Shown here in pieces: positions 43,452-52,404 of a stretch of DNA of 64,000 nt (positions are counted from its first letter, which is position 1; each line of letters starts with the position of its first letter). The notes beneath the pieces are model-generated. The model worked only from the letters and a program-made list of their open reading frames with translations. It had not been told where the DNA came from and did no database searches. This DNA comes from Sphingomonas sp. A2-49 (GTDB lineage Bacteria; Pseudomonadota; Alphaproteobacteria; Sphingomonadales; Sphingomonadaceae). The stretch covers positions 248,001 through 312,000 of the forward strand of contig NZ_JAJLPA010000001.1 of the NCBI RefSeq assembly GCF_025548555.1, written 5' to 3'. The position numbers were made by a program, and so were the translations under genes.

Positions 43452-44909
43452 ATGCTGACGACCAATCCGTTCGAAGACGACAAGCTGCATGAAGAGTGCG
43501 GCGTGTTCGGTGTATCCGGCAGCGACAGCGCCGCCGCGCTCGTCGCGCTCGGCCTGCACGCCCTCCAGCACCGCGGGCAGGAGGCCGCCGGGATCAGCAG
43601 CTTCGACGGCCATCATTTCCACACCCACCGTGCGATGGGCCATGTCGCGGGCAATTTCGACCGCGACGACGTGATCCGCGCGCTGCCCGGCGATTATGCG
43701 GTCGGCCACGTCCGCTATTCGACGACGGGCGAAACCGCGCTGCGCAACGTCCAGCCGCTCTACGCCGAGCTTGCCAGCGGCGGCTTCGCGGTCGCGCATA
43801 ACGGCAATATCTCCAACGCCATGAAGCTGCGCCGCGAGCTGATCCGGCGCGGATCGATCTTCCAGTCGACGTCGGACACGGAAACGATCATCCACCTCGT
43901 CGCGACGTCGAACTACCGGACGCTGCTCGACCGGTTCATCGACGCGCTGAAGCAGATCGAGGGGGCCTACAGCCTGGTGGTGATGACGCCCGAGGGCATG
44001 ATCGCCTGCCGCGACCCGCTCGGCATCCGCCCGCTCGTAATGGGGCGGCTGGACGGTGCGGTGATCTTCGCGTCGGAAACGGTGGCGCTCGACGTGTGCG
44101 GCGCGACCTTCGAACGCCAGGTCGAGCCCGGCGAACTCGTGATCGTCCAGCATGGCGAGGTCCGCTCGATCCGCCCGTTCGCACCGATGGCGCCGCGGCC
44201 CTGCATCTTCGAATGGGTCTATTTCAGCCGCCCCGATTCGATCGCCGGCGACCAGTCGGTCTACACCGTCCGCAAGGAGATCGGCGCGCAGCTGGCGCAC
44301 GAATCGCCGGTCGAGGCGGATCTCGTCATCCCGGTGCCCGATTCGGGCGTGCCCGCGGCGATCGGCTATGCGCAGGCGTCGGGCATTCCGTTCGAACTCG
44401 GCATCATCCGTTCGCACTATGTCGGTCGCACCTTCATCCAGCCCGGCGACAAGGTCCGCCACCTGGGCGTCAAGCTGAAGCACAATGCCAACCGCGCGCT
44501 CATCAAGGGCAAGCGCATCATCCTTGTCGACGATTCGATCGTCCGCGGCACCACCAGCCTCAAGATCGTGCAGATGATGCGCGATGCCGGCGCGGCGGAG
44601 GTGCACATGCGCATCGCCAGCCCGCCGACGCGGCACAGCTGTTTCTACGGCGTCGACACGCCCGAGCGGGCGAAGCTGCTCGCCGCCAAGCACGACGTCG
44701 GCGGCATGACCGATTTCATCCATGCCGACAGCCTTGCCTTCGTGTCGATCGACGGGCTGTACAAGGCGCTGGGCGAGGCGAAGCGCGCCGACGTGCGGCC
44801 GAAATATTGCGATGCCTGTTTCACCGGCGACTATCCGACGACGCTGACCGATCAGGACGACAGCGTCGCGGTCGATCAGTTCGCGATGCTGGCGGAGCGC
44901 GTCAACTAG
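43452..44909 (+). CDS. purF: Amidophosphoribosyltransferase
   Basis: PurF makes phosphoribosylamine from PRPP and glutamine, the first step of purine synthesis. The 485-residue protein has a short propeptide ending HEE before the catalytic Cys16 (CGVFGV), so cleavage would expose the N-terminal nucleophile, as in the Bacillus-type enzyme. The glutaminase domain shows HNGNISN. The PRPP-binding loop is RIILVDDSIVRGTTSLKIV, and the C-terminal KYCDACFTGDYP fits the 4Fe-4S type. It is likely under purine control, but no PurR site was seen. Confidence 0.96.
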   Translation: MLTTNPFEDDKLHEECGVFGVSGSDSAAALVALGLHALQHRGQEAAGISSFDGHHFHTHRAMGHVAGNFDRDDVIRALPGDYAVGHVRYSTTGETALRNVQPLYAELASGGFAVAHNGNISNAMKLRRELIRRGSIFQSTSDTETIIHLVATSNYRTLLDRFIDALKQIEGAYSLVVMTPEGMIACRDPLGIRPLVMGRLDGAVIFASETVALDVCGATFERQVEPGELVIVQHGEVRSIRPFAPMAPRPCIFEWVYFSRPDSIAGDQSVYTVRKEIGAQLAHESPVEADLVIPVPDSGVPAAIGYAQASGIPFELGIIRSHYVGRTFIQPGDKVRHLGVKLKHNANRALIKGKRIILVDDSIVRGTTSLKIVQMMRDAGAAEVHMRIASPPTRHSCFYGVDTPERAKLLAAKHDVGGMTDFIHADSLAFVSIDGLYKALGEAKRADVRPKYCDACFTGDYPTTLTDQDDSVAVDQFAMLAERVN

Positions 44910-44949
44910 CTCTTGTCCGACCCGCCCGGCTCCGGCTAGCGCCGCGGGG

Positions 44950-45657
44950 ATGACCAAGCCTCTTGCAAACCAACTCGCGCTGGTGACCGGCGCGAGCCGC
45001 GGCATCGGCGCCGCCACCGCCATCGCGTTGGGCGCCGCCGGTGCCCATGTCGTGCTGACCGCGCGCACCGCCCGGGATCTGGAGGCGGTCGAGGAGACGA
45101 TCTTCGCCGCCGGCGGCTCCGCGACGATCGCGCCGCTCGACCTGACGCAGAGCGACAGCATCGCACGGCTGGCGACGGCGATCGGCGAGCGCTGGCAGGC
45201 GCTCGACGTGCTGGTGCTCAACGCCGCGACGCTCGGCAGCCTCGCCGCGGTGCCGGCGATCGATCCCAAGGAACTGGCGCAGGTGCTGACGCTGAACGTC
45301 AGCGCGCAGGCATCGCTGATCGCCGCCTTCGACCCGATGCTGCGCAGGGCGCCGGCAGCGAAGGTCATCGGCCTGACGTCCAGCGTGGCGCGCAACGCCC
45401 GCGCCTATTGGGGAGGCTACGGCGCGTCCAAGGCCGCGTTCGAGACGCTGCTCGGTGCCTATGGCGACGAAACCAGCGAGATCAGCGGCATCCGCACTGC
45501 GATCGTCGATCCCGGCGCGACGCGCACGGCGATGCGCGCGCGCGCCTATCCGGGCGAGAGCCCCGATTCGGTGAAGCCGCCAGAGGTCGTGGCGGAACGG
45601 ATCGTCGCCCTGGCGATCGCCGGGTTCCAGCCGGGGCATCGCGAACGCATCGGCTGA
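44950..45657 (+). CDS. SDR family oxidoreductase
   Basis: The 235-residue cytosolic protein begins with ANQLALVTGASRGIGAATAI, the NAD(P) motif TGxxxGIG, has LNAATL as the NNAG-like motif, LTSSVARNARAYWGGYGASKAA with the catalytic Ser/Tyr/Lys, and DPGATRTAMRARAYPGE after it. The substrate is unknown. It follows purF after 40 bases, so it may be cotranscribed. Confidence 0.93.
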   Translation: MTKPLANQLALVTGASRGIGAATAIALGAAGAHVVLTARTARDLEAVEETIFAAGGSATIAPLDLTQSDSIARLATAIGERWQALDVLVLNAATLGSLAAVPAIDPKELAQVLTLNVSAQASLIAAFDPMLRRAPAAKVIGLTSSVARNARAYWGGYGASKAAFETLLGAYGDETSEISGIRTAIVDPGATRTAMRARAYPGESPDSVKPPEVVAERIVALAIAGFQPGHRERIG

Positions 45658-45732
45658 CCGCACGCACGCGGCGGCCGCCTCCGCCGACCCACGACGACCG
45701 GGCGGCAGCGACCGCACCGGCGAGGAGAGACG

Positions 45733-46542
45733 ATGATGCTGCTGATCCTGCTCGCCGCACAGGCCGCCACCGCGACGCTGGGCGCGGCCGACCATCAGGT
45801 CGACCGGCCGCTCGCGGTGCCGACGCGAAAACCCGACTTCGCCGATGAATTCCGCGGTACGCGCGTCGACACCCGCGTCTGGCGGTTCGACGCGTCGCGC
45901 AATGCCGAAGGCTGGGCCAACCACGAGAAGCAATATTACGACGCCCGCAACGCGCGGGTCGCGAACGGCACGCTGGTGATCGAGGCGCGGCGCGAACGGC
46001 CCAGGGGTGCCGACAGCGGCGGGCAGGACTATACCTCGGCCAAGCTCGTCAGTCGCAAGGCGCTGGGCTACGGCACCTACGAAATCCGCGCGAAGCTGCC
46101 CTGCGCGCGCGGCACGTGGCCGGCGGTATGGATGCTGCCCGCCACCGGCAACTGGCCGGCGATGGGCGAAATCGACATCATGGAGATGGTCGGGTGGGAT
46201 GCCAACGTCGTCCATGCGACGGTGCATTCCGAAGCCTATAACCACGTCAGGGGAACGCAGCGGGGCGCGCAGGTCACGGTGCCGACCGCCTGTACCGCCT
46301 TCCACCGTTACCAGCTCGAATGGCGATCCGATGCGATCCTGATCGGGGTCGACGGCCGCGCCTATATGCGGGTCGCCAACGATCGCCCCGGCGGCGCGGC
46401 GGCATGGCCCTTCGACCGGCCGTTCCAGATGATCCTGAACCTCGCGATGGGTGGCGACTGGGGCGGCACCAGGGGCATCGACGATGCCGCGCTGCCGCAG
46501 CGCATGACGGTCGATTACGTGCGCTACTGGCGCCCTCGCTGA
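45733..46542 (+). CDS. Family GH16 glycoside hydrolase, secreted
   Basis: The 269-residue protein is a GH16 beta-glucanase-like enzyme with the catalytic motif EIDIMEM (E146, D148, E151), the conserved GYGTYEIRAKLP and the sugar-binding KQYYDARNARV. It should cut beta-1,3/1,4-glucan type chains by a retaining mechanism. The first ten or so residues (MMLLILLAAQA) act as a short signal peptide, so it is probably secreted or periplasmic. Two Met codons follow a GAGGAGAG ribosome site. It is followed by a hairpin and tRNA-Tyr. Confidence 0.92.
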   Translation: MMLLILLAAQAATATLGAADHQVDRPLAVPTRKPDFADEFRGTRVDTRVWRFDASRNAEGWANHEKQYYDARNARVANGTLVIEARRERPRGADSGGQDYTSAKLVSRKALGYGTYEIRAKLPCARGTWPAVWMLPATGNWPAMGEIDIMEMVGWDANVVHATVHSEAYNHVRGTQRGAQVTVPTACTAFHRYQLEWRSDAILIGVDGRAYMRVANDRPGGAAAWPFDRPFQMILNLAMGGDWGGTRGIDDAALPQRMTVDYVRYWRPR

Positions 46543-46577
46543 AGGCCGTCGATCCTGTCGGTGGAGGGGGGTCCGGG

Positions 46578-46601
46578 ACCTCCCCGCCGAAGCGGGGAGG
46601 T
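46578..46601. terminator. Ten-base-pair hairpin between the GH16 gene and tRNA-Tyr
   Basis: A perfect stem ACCTCCCCGC/GCGGGGAGGT with loop CGAA starts 36 bases after the GH16 stop and ends on the last base of the tRNA CCA on the other strand. No T-tract is present on either side, so it may stop both transcripts weakly or be a dispersed palindrome. Confidence 0.4.
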
Positions 46602-46686
46602 GGTGGACAGGGCTGGATTCGAACCAGCGTACGCTTGCACGGGCAGATTTACAGTCTGCTGCCTTTAACCACTCGGCCACCTGTCC
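46601..46686 (-). tRNA. tRNA-Tyr (GTA anticodon)
   Basis: The minus strand gives a full cloverleaf: acceptor GGACAGG with CCTGTCC, discriminator A and encoded CCA, the anticodon arm CAGACTGTAAATCTG with GTA, a long variable arm, and the T arm GCTGGTTCGAATCCAGC. A long variable arm and GTA are diagnostic of bacterial tRNA-Tyr. The length including CCA is 86 bases. Confidence 0.97.
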
Positions 46687-46826
46687 AGATGGGAGCTTCG
46701 TCGAAGCGAGGCGGCCTATTGGCGAAGCCCGGCGCGGCTGTCAACGCCACGGAAGCGCGAATTGCGCAACTTGCACGAAAGCCGGCACCCGCCTAGCACC
46801 GCGCTCGCCGCAACACCGGGGATCCC

Positions 46827-48422
46827 ATGCGCCGTTCGCTGACCATCACTGCCGCCGTCGTCGCGCTCGGCGCCGCTCCCGCCCCGGCGCAGGATCGCGC
46901 CGCGGTCGCGACGATCATCGACCAGGGCACCAATCACAGCCAGGTCGTCCAGACCGCGCAATATCTAACCGACGTGATCGGCCCGCGGCTCGCCAATTCG
47001 CCGGGTGCGCGTCAGGCGGAGGAGTGGACGCAGCGCCGCTTCCGCGAATGGGGCCTCAGGAACGTCCGCAAGGAAGGCTTCGTTTTCGGCCGCGGCTGGT
47101 CGATCGATCGCGCCAGCGTGCGCATGGTGACGCCCCGCGTCGTCCAGCTGACCGCGATCCCGATCGCATGGACGCCGGGGACGAACGGCACGATCACCGC
47201 GCCGGTCGTGGTCGCGCCCATCACGCGCGAGCGCGACTTCGCGCGCTACCGCGGGCAGCTGCGCGGCAAGATCGTGATGGTGACGCTGCCCCGCGCCGCG
47301 GGCGATCCGACCGACATCGCCTTCCGCCGCCTGTCGGGCGACGACATCGGCAAGCTCGACCAGTTCCAGCAGCCCAGCTACGATCCCGCGACCGCCGACC
47401 GGCGGACCAGGCGCCTTGCCTTCGCCAAGCAGCTCGACGCGTTCCTGAAGGCGGAGGGCGCGGTGGCAATGGCGACGATGTCGTATCGCGACGGCAAGCT
47501 GGTGCACGGCGAGGGGTATCTTTTCGGCGTCGGCGACACCCCCTCGCTGCCCGCGGTTCAGATCGCGCAGGAGGATTACCTGCGCCTCGCCCGCCTCGCC
47601 AAGACCGGTCCCGCACCGACGCTGGAGATCGCGAGCGACGTCCGCTTCGACGACAGCGATACGCAGGCGTACAACGTCATCGCCGAACTGCCCGGCACCG
47701 ATCCCAAGGCGGGCTACGTCATGGCCGGCGCGCATCTCGACAGCTGGGTCGCGGGCGACGGCGCCGCCGACAATGCGGCGGGATCGGCCGAGGTGATGGA
47801 GGCCGCACGCATTCTCGCCGCCAGCGGCATCCGGCCGAAGCGCACGATCCGCTTCGTCCTCTGGGCCGCCGAGGAAGAGGGGCTGCTCGGTTCGGTCGCC
47901 TATGCCAAGGCGCATCTCGCGCGGCGCGGCCCGGGCGATCCGCAGGGGACCGATCTGGGCCATGCCACGCGCTGGCCGATCGTGCCGCTTGCCGGCCATG
48001 GCGAGGTCGCCGCCTATTTCAACATCGACAACGGCTCCGGCCGCCTGCGCGGCCTGTATGCCGAAAACAGCCCGGCCGTGGTGCCGATCTTCCGCGACTG
48101 GCTAGCGCCGTTCGCGTCGATGGGGGCGGGCAACGTCGTCGCGCGCCAGACCGGCGGCACGGATCACATGACGTTCCAGCAGCTCGGCATCCCCGGCTTC
48201 CAGTTCATCCAGGATCCGCTCGACTATGGCAGCCGCGTCCATCACAGCTCGGTCGACACCTTCGACCACCTGCGCGCCGAGGACCTGCGCCAGGGTTCGA
48301 TCGTGCTCGCATCGGTGCTGCTGTCCGCCGCCAATGCCGACAAGGCCCTCCCCCGCCCGCCGCTGCCGACGCAGCCGGTGGTCACCGACCCCTTTGCATA
48401 TAGCGACCCGAACGATGACTGA
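46827..48422 (+). CDS. M28 family zinc peptidase, secreted
   Basis: The 531-residue product begins with a signal peptide (MRRSLTITAAVVALGAAPAPAQ). A PA-type insertion covers about residues 125-260. The catalytic part shows the five metal ligands of the M28 family: H303 in AGAHLDSW, D315 in GAADNAAGS, E349/E350 in WAAEEEG, D401 in NIDNGSG and H472/H473 in VHHSSVDTFDH. It is probably a periplasmic or outer-membrane-associated aminopeptidase or carboxypeptidase. It starts after the tRNA, in its own unit. Confidence 0.93.
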   Translation: MRRSLTITAAVVALGAAPAPAQDRAAVATIIDQGTNHSQVVQTAQYLTDVIGPRLANSPGARQAEEWTQRRFREWGLRNVRKEGFVFGRGWSIDRASVRMVTPRVVQLTAIPIAWTPGTNGTITAPVVVAPITRERDFARYRGQLRGKIVMVTLPRAAGDPTDIAFRRLSGDDIGKLDQFQQPSYDPATADRRTRRLAFAKQLDAFLKAEGAVAMATMSYRDGKLVHGEGYLFGVGDTPSLPAVQIAQEDYLRLARLAKTGPAPTLEIASDVRFDDSDTQAYNVIAELPGTDPKAGYVMAGAHLDSWVAGDGAADNAAGSAEVMEAARILAASGIRPKRTIRFVLWAAEEEGLLGSVAYAKAHLARRGPGDPQGTDLGHATRWPIVPLAGHGEVAAYFNIDNGSGRLRGLYAENSPAVVPIFRDWLAPFASMGAGNVVARQTGGTDHMTFQQLGIPGFQFIQDPLDYGSRVHHSSVDTFDHLRAEDLRQGSIVLASVLLSAANADKALPRPPLPTQPVVTDPFAYSDPNDD

Positions 48423-48458
48423 TCGACACGCCCCTTCCCGCCCCGCGGACGCCCGCTG

Positions 48459-49205
48459 ATGGCCCGCCGCGGCCATCGCCCGTCGACGGGCACCGCCAAC
48501 CGTCCCAAGTTCTGGGGCCGGCATCCCGTGACGGCCGCGCTCGCCAACCCGAACCGGGTGGTGCGCAAATTGTGGGGCACGCGCGAGGCGCTGGCCGCGC
48601 TCGACCTGCCGTCGACGCTGCCCGTCGTCTACGCCGATGTCGCAGACCTCGGCAGGCTCGTCCCGTCCGACGCGCCGCATCAGGGACTGGTCGCGGAGGT
48701 CGAGCCGCTCGACGACGCGTGGCTCGCCGACCTGCTGATCGAGGGCAAGGACGACCAGCGGCCGCTCGTCGTGCTCGACCAGGTCACCGATCCGCACAAC
48801 GTCGGCGCGATCCTGCGCTCGGCTGCGGCGTTCGACGCGCTCGGCATCGTCACGCAGGACCGCCACGCGCCGCCCGAGAGCGGGACGGTCGCGCGATCGG
48901 CGTCGGGTGCGCTGGAGACGGTGCCGTGGATCCGCGTCGTCAACCTCGCCCGCGCGCTCGAGGAAATCGCCGAGGCCGGCTTCTGGCGCATCGGCCTGAC
49001 CGGCCACGCCGACCAGACGCTGGCGGAGGCGATGGGCACTCAGCGCATCTGCATCGTCCTCGGCGCGGAAGGCGAAGGCATGCGCCAGAATACCGAGGCG
49101 CATTGCGACGAGCTTGCCAGGCTGCCGATCAGCGGCAAGGTCGAAAGCCTCAACGTGTCGAATGCCGCCGCGATCGCGCTCTACGCGGTGGCGGCGCGGG
49201 GCTGA
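48459..49205 (+). CDS. rlmB: 23S rRNA 2'-O-methyltransferase, RlmB/TrmH (SPOUT) family
   Basis: The enzyme probably 2'-O-methylates G2251 of 23S rRNA. The 248-residue protein has an N-terminal substrate-binding part (KFWGRHPVTAALANPNRVVR), the SPOUT motifs QVTDPHNVGAILRSAAAF, GAEGEGMRQNT and LPISGKVESLNVSNAAAIAL. RlmB versus a TrmH-like tRNA enzyme cannot be fully decided by eye, but GRHPV and the N-terminal domain favour RlmB. It starts 36 bases after the M28 gene, on the same strand. Confidence 0.9.
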   Translation: MARRGHRPSTGTANRPKFWGRHPVTAALANPNRVVRKLWGTREALAALDLPSTLPVVYADVADLGRLVPSDAPHQGLVAEVEPLDDAWLADLLIEGKDDQRPLVVLDQVTDPHNVGAILRSAAAFDALGIVTQDRHAPPESGTVARSASGALETVPWIRVVNLARALEEIAEAGFWRIGLTGHADQTLAEAMGTQRICIVLGAEGEGMRQNTEAHCDELARLPISGKVESLNVSNAAAIALYAVAARG

Positions 49206-49226
49206 TCCGGCGGAAGGGGCGTGGTG

Positions 49227-49799
49227 ATGGGTGGCTATGTCGAACCCGGAGCCGCGCGCCATCGGATCGTCGTCGTCGACGGGTTCGAGACGCTGCGGAT
49301 ACCGCCGCGCCGGCAATGGTTCGTCATCGCCTTCCTGCCGATCTGGCTGACGATGTGGACGTTCGGCGGCGTGCAGGCGATGAAACAGGTCGTGCTGGAC
49401 CACGAACCGTTCCTCGTGGTCTGGCTGGTCGGCTGGGCGGCCGGATGGATCTATGCGACGACGACACTGGCGATGCAGGTGGCGGGATCGGAGCTGGTCC
49501 GCGTCGTCCATGGCGACCTGGAGGTATCGAGCGGCGTCGGCCCGCTGCGTCGCACCTGGCGGTATCGCGGCAGCGTGATCGGCGACCTGACGTCGCACGT
49601 CCCGACCGATTCGATATGGACTGGACGCGGGCTCGACCGGCCGTTCTTCCTCACCCCGACCTCGGGCGCGGTCCGCTTTTCGTACGGCGCCAAGACCGTG
49701 TACCTCGCCCCGGGTATCGACGAGCCCGAGGGGCGACAGATCGTCGCGTGGATGATGCGGCGCCTGCCGCAACGGGCCGCAGCCGCACCATCCGCCTGA
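49227..49799 (+). CDS. Small membrane protein, function unknown
   Basis: The 190-residue product has two closely spaced transmembrane helices (WFVIAFLPIWLTMWTFGGV and VWLVGWAAGWIYATTTLAM) near residues 33-85, then a mostly beta, cytosolic or periplasmic domain. No family was recognised. The ATG at 49227 follows a GGAAGGGG ribosome site; a GTG at 49221 is possible. It is 21 bases after rlmB and may be cotranscribed. Confidence 0.75.
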   Translation: MGGYVEPGAARHRIVVVDGFETLRIPPRRQWFVIAFLPIWLTMWTFGGVQAMKQVVLDHEPFLVVWLVGWAAGWIYATTTLAMQVAGSELVRVVHGDLEVSSGVGPLRRTWRYRGSVIGDLTSHVPTDSIWTGRGLDRPFFLTPTSGAVRFSYGAKTVYLAPGIDEPEGRQIVAWMMRRLPQRAAAAPSA

Positions 49800-49809
49800 A
49801 CGGAAACGC

Positions 49810-50127
49810 TCAGTCCTCGCCGGCGATCGTCACTTTCAGCCCGTCGAGCGCGCTGGTCATCTGCAACTGGCAGGACAGGCGCGAGGTGGCGTTGCGCTCG
49901 TCGCTCGAATCGAGCAGGTCGTCCTCGTCCGGCCCCATCGGCGGCAGCATGTCGGCAAAGGCGGGGTCGACGTGGACGTGGCAGGTCGCGCAGCTGCAAC
50001 AGCCGCCGCACAGCGCGAGCAATTCGTCGATGCCGGCATCGCGGATCACCTCCATGACCGACAGACCGGCCTCGCCGTCGATTTCGCGTTCTTCCCCCTC
50101 ACGCGTGACGACGATAAGCTTGGGCAT
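49810..50127 (-). CDS. 2Fe-2S ferredoxin (adrenodoxin type)
   Basis: The 105-residue protein carries electrons in the cytosol. The cluster ligands are C40, C46, C49 (pattern C-x5-C-x2-C) and C86 in RLSCQLQM, typical of the adrenodoxin/putidaredoxin type used for P450s or Fe-S assembly. C43 and C44 are two extra cysteines inside the loop. The start at 50127 is supported by a GGAGA ribosome site. It ends 10 bases from the convergent membrane-protein gene and diverges from the glycosylase gene. Confidence 0.93.
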   Translation of the reverse strand: MPKLIVVTREGEEREIDGEAGLSVMEVIRDAGIDELLALCGGCCSCATCHVHVDPAFADMLPPMGPDEDDLLDSSDERNATSRLSCQLQMTSALDGLKVTIAGED

Positions 50128-50184
50128 GATATTCTCCGCTGAAGTTGCCGCCGGCCATGCCGCGCCCGGGCACAAGGATCAAGC

Positions 50185-50820
50185 ATGGGCCTGAGTGCAG
50201 AACAGATCCGCCGCGCGATGGATGCGCTCGCCGCCGCCGAACCCGCGTTCGCCGCCGGCCTCTCGCGCGTCGGCTATCCCCCGCCGCGACTGCGCGAGCG
50301 CGGCTATGCGACGCTGCTGCGCACGATCCTCGGCCAGCAGGTGAGCGTCGCATCCGCCGCCGCCGTCTATCGCAAGCTGGAGACGCTGGTCGGCGATCCC
50401 GGCGATCCGCACACCATCCTCGCCGCGAGCGACGAGACGCTGCGCGCCGCCGGCCTGTCGCGACAGAAAGCGAGCTATGTCCGCAGCCTCGCCGACGAGG
50501 TGACGAGCGGCCGCCTCGATCTCGACGATCTGCCCGCCGACGACGAGGCGGCGATCGAACAGCTCGTGCGCGTCAAGGGCATCGGTCGCTGGTCGGCGGA
50601 AATCTACCTGCTGTTCGCCGAGGGGCGGGAGGACGTGTGGCCGGCCGGCGACCTCGCGGTGCAGATCGAGATCGGACGACTGCTCGGCCATGACGAACGG
50701 CCGTCGGAAAAGCTGACGCGCGCACTGGCGGAGGCGTGGCGGCCGCATCGCGGCGCGCTGGCGATCTTCACCTGGCACCATTACGGCGCCGGCCCGGACG
50801 TCGACGCGGCGCCGGTCTAG
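50185..50820 (+). CDS. DNA-3-methyladenine glycosylase II-like (HhH-GPD)
   Basis: The 211-residue DNA repair enzyme removes alkylated bases such as 3-methyladenine from DNA. It has the helix-hairpin-helix VKGIGRWSA (130-138) and the catalytic Asp156 in PAGDLAVQ, with the wedge region ILGQQVSVASAAAVYRKL. It lacks the N-terminal domain of E. coli AlkA, as do many short proteobacterial forms. It stands alone, followed by mntH after about 200 bases. Confidence 0.93.
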   Translation: MGLSAEQIRRAMDALAAAEPAFAAGLSRVGYPPPRLRERGYATLLRTILGQQVSVASAAAVYRKLETLVGDPGDPHTILAASDETLRAAGLSRQKASYVRSLADEVTSGRLDLDDLPADDEAAIEQLVRVKGIGRWSAEIYLLFAEGREDVWPAGDLAVQIEIGRLLGHDERPSEKLTRALAEAWRPHRGALAIFTWHHYGAGPDVDAAPV

Positions 50821-51017
50821 GGCGGTCGGCCATACCGTCCCCACCGTCGGCCCGGCGACGATGTGGCTGGGGCAAAGCCGACCCCCGCAAGCCCAACTAT
50901 CCTGCGGCCCCTAAACGATAAGCGCACCGCGCTCGCCGCCGTCGATGATACGGAGCGCCCGAAACCCGGCACGGCCCCGCTTGCCCACGCCGCCGCCTTC
51001 CGCCACAGACCGTCGCG

Positions 51018-52325
51018 ATGACGCCGCCCGCCTCCCCGTCCACCGGTTCGCTGATGGGCAGCCATCGCAGCATCGCCCTGCCCGTCGGTGGATCTGGCTG
51101 GCGGCGGCTCGCCGCCTTCATGGGGCCGGGCTTCCTCGTCGCGGTCGGCTATATGGATCCCGGCAACTGGGCGACCGACATCGCCGGCGGGTCGGCATTC
51201 GGCTACACGTTGCTGTCGGTCATCCTGCTGTCGAACCTGATGGCGATCGTGCTGCAGGCGCTGTCGGTGCGGCTGGGCGTCGCGGCGGGGCTCGACCTCG
51301 CGCAGGCCTGTCGCGCCTATTACAGCCGGCCCGTCACGCTCGCGCTGTGGATGCTGGCGGAGGTGGCGATCATCGCCTGCGACCTCGCCGAGGTGCTCGG
51401 CACCGCGATCGCGCTGAAGCTCCTGTTCGGGGTGCCGCTGGTCTGGGGCGTGGTGGTGACCGCGCTCGACGTCTTCCTGATCCTGGCGCTGCAACGCTAC
51501 GGCTTCCGGAAGATCGAAGCGTTCATCCTCGCGCTGCTCGTCATCATCGCCGGCTGCTTCGCCTACGAACTGTTCCATGCCGCACCCGACGTCGGCGCGG
51601 TGCTCGCCGGCTTCGTGCCGTCGCCGGGGATCGTCACCGATCCCGCCAAGCTGTACCTGGCGATCGGCATTCTCGGCGCGACGGTGATGCCGCACAACCT
51701 CTACCTCCATTCCTCGATCGTGCAGACGCGCGCCTTCGCCCCCACCGACGCCGGCAAGGCGGAAGCGGCAAAGCTGGCGACCCTCGACAGCACGATCGCG
51801 CTCGGCCTCGCCTTCTTCATCAACGCCGCGATCCTGATCGTCGCCGCCGCGGTCTTCCACACCGCCGGCCGGACGCATGTGGCGGAGATCGACGAGGCGT
51901 ACCGCCTGCTCGCGCCGATGATGGGCGTCGGCGCCGCCAGCGTCGTGTTCGGCGTCGCGCTGCTCGCATCCGGCCAGAACTCGACCGTCACCGGCACGCT
52001 TGCCGGGCAGATCGTGATGGAGGGCTTCCTCAACCTGCGGCTGCCGGTGTGGCTGCGGCGGATGGTGACGCGGCTGCTGGCGATCGTGCCGGCGGTGATC
52101 GTCGTCGGCGCGGCCGGCGACAGCGGCGCGACGCGCCTGCTGGTGCTGAGCCAGGTCGTGCTCAGCCTGCAATTGCCGTTCGCGGTCGTACCGCTGGTCC
52201 TGTTCACCGGCCAGCGCCGGGTGATGGGACGATTCGTCAGCCCGATGTGGCTGCGCACGCTCGCCTGGGCGATCGCGGCGATCATCATCGGGCTCAACTG
52301 CACGCTGCTGATCGGCATGCTTTGA
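51018..52325 (+). CDS. mntH: Nramp family divalent metal transporter (MntH)
   Basis: MntH imports Mn2+ or Fe2+ with protons across the inner membrane. The 435-residue protein has about 11 transmembrane helices, with the metal-binding motifs DPGN ([15 protein letters not shown]) in helix 1 and MPHN ([16 protein letters not shown]) in helix 6. The start is a plain ATG at 51018; an in-frame Met at 51054 is an alternative. No manganese riboswitch or clear Fur/MntR box could be recognised in the 197-base leader. Confidence 0.93.
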   Translation: MTPPASPSTGSLMGSHRSIALPVGGSGWRRLAAFMGPGFLVAVGYMDPGNWATDIAGGSAFGYTLLSVILLSNLMAIVLQALSVRLGVAAGLDLAQACRAYYSRPVTLALWMLAEVAIIACDLAEVLGTAIALKLLFGVPLVWGVVVTALDVFLILALQRYGFRKIEAFILALLVIIAGCFAYELFHAAPDVGAVLAGFVPSPGIVTDPAKLYLAIGILGATVMPHNLYLHSSIVQTRAFAPTDAGKAEAAKLATLDSTIALGLAFFINAAILIVAAAVFHTAGRTHVAEIDEAYRLLAPMMGVGAASVVFGVALLASGQNSTVTGTLAGQIVMEGFLNLRLPVWLRRMVTRLLAIVPAVIVVGAAGDSGATRLLVLSQVVLSLQLPFAVVPLVLFTGQRRVMGRFVSPMWLRTLAWAIAAIIIGLNCTLLIGML

Positions 52326-52348
52326 TCCCGATGCGGGCGTTTAAGCGG

Positions 52349-52377
52349 GTGACAATCCACGCAAGCCAGCGTCTATT
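52349..52377 (+). promoter_or_regulatory. Candidate promoter of the glycogen operon
   Basis: GTGACA (52349-52354) and TCTATT (52372-52377) are spaced by 17 bases and lie 28 bases before the glgP start. They match five and four of the six sigma-70 consensus positions. It is the best hexamer pair in the short mntH/glgP gap. Confidence 0.4.
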
Positions 52378-52404
52378 GCGTCCTCCTCTTGCTACGGACA
52401 TGCC

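Noticed and set aside
50821..51017. A possible manganese riboswitch or MntR/Fur box upstream of mntH
   Set aside because: I found no recognisable yybP-ykoY fold or palindromic AT-rich box in the 197 bases.
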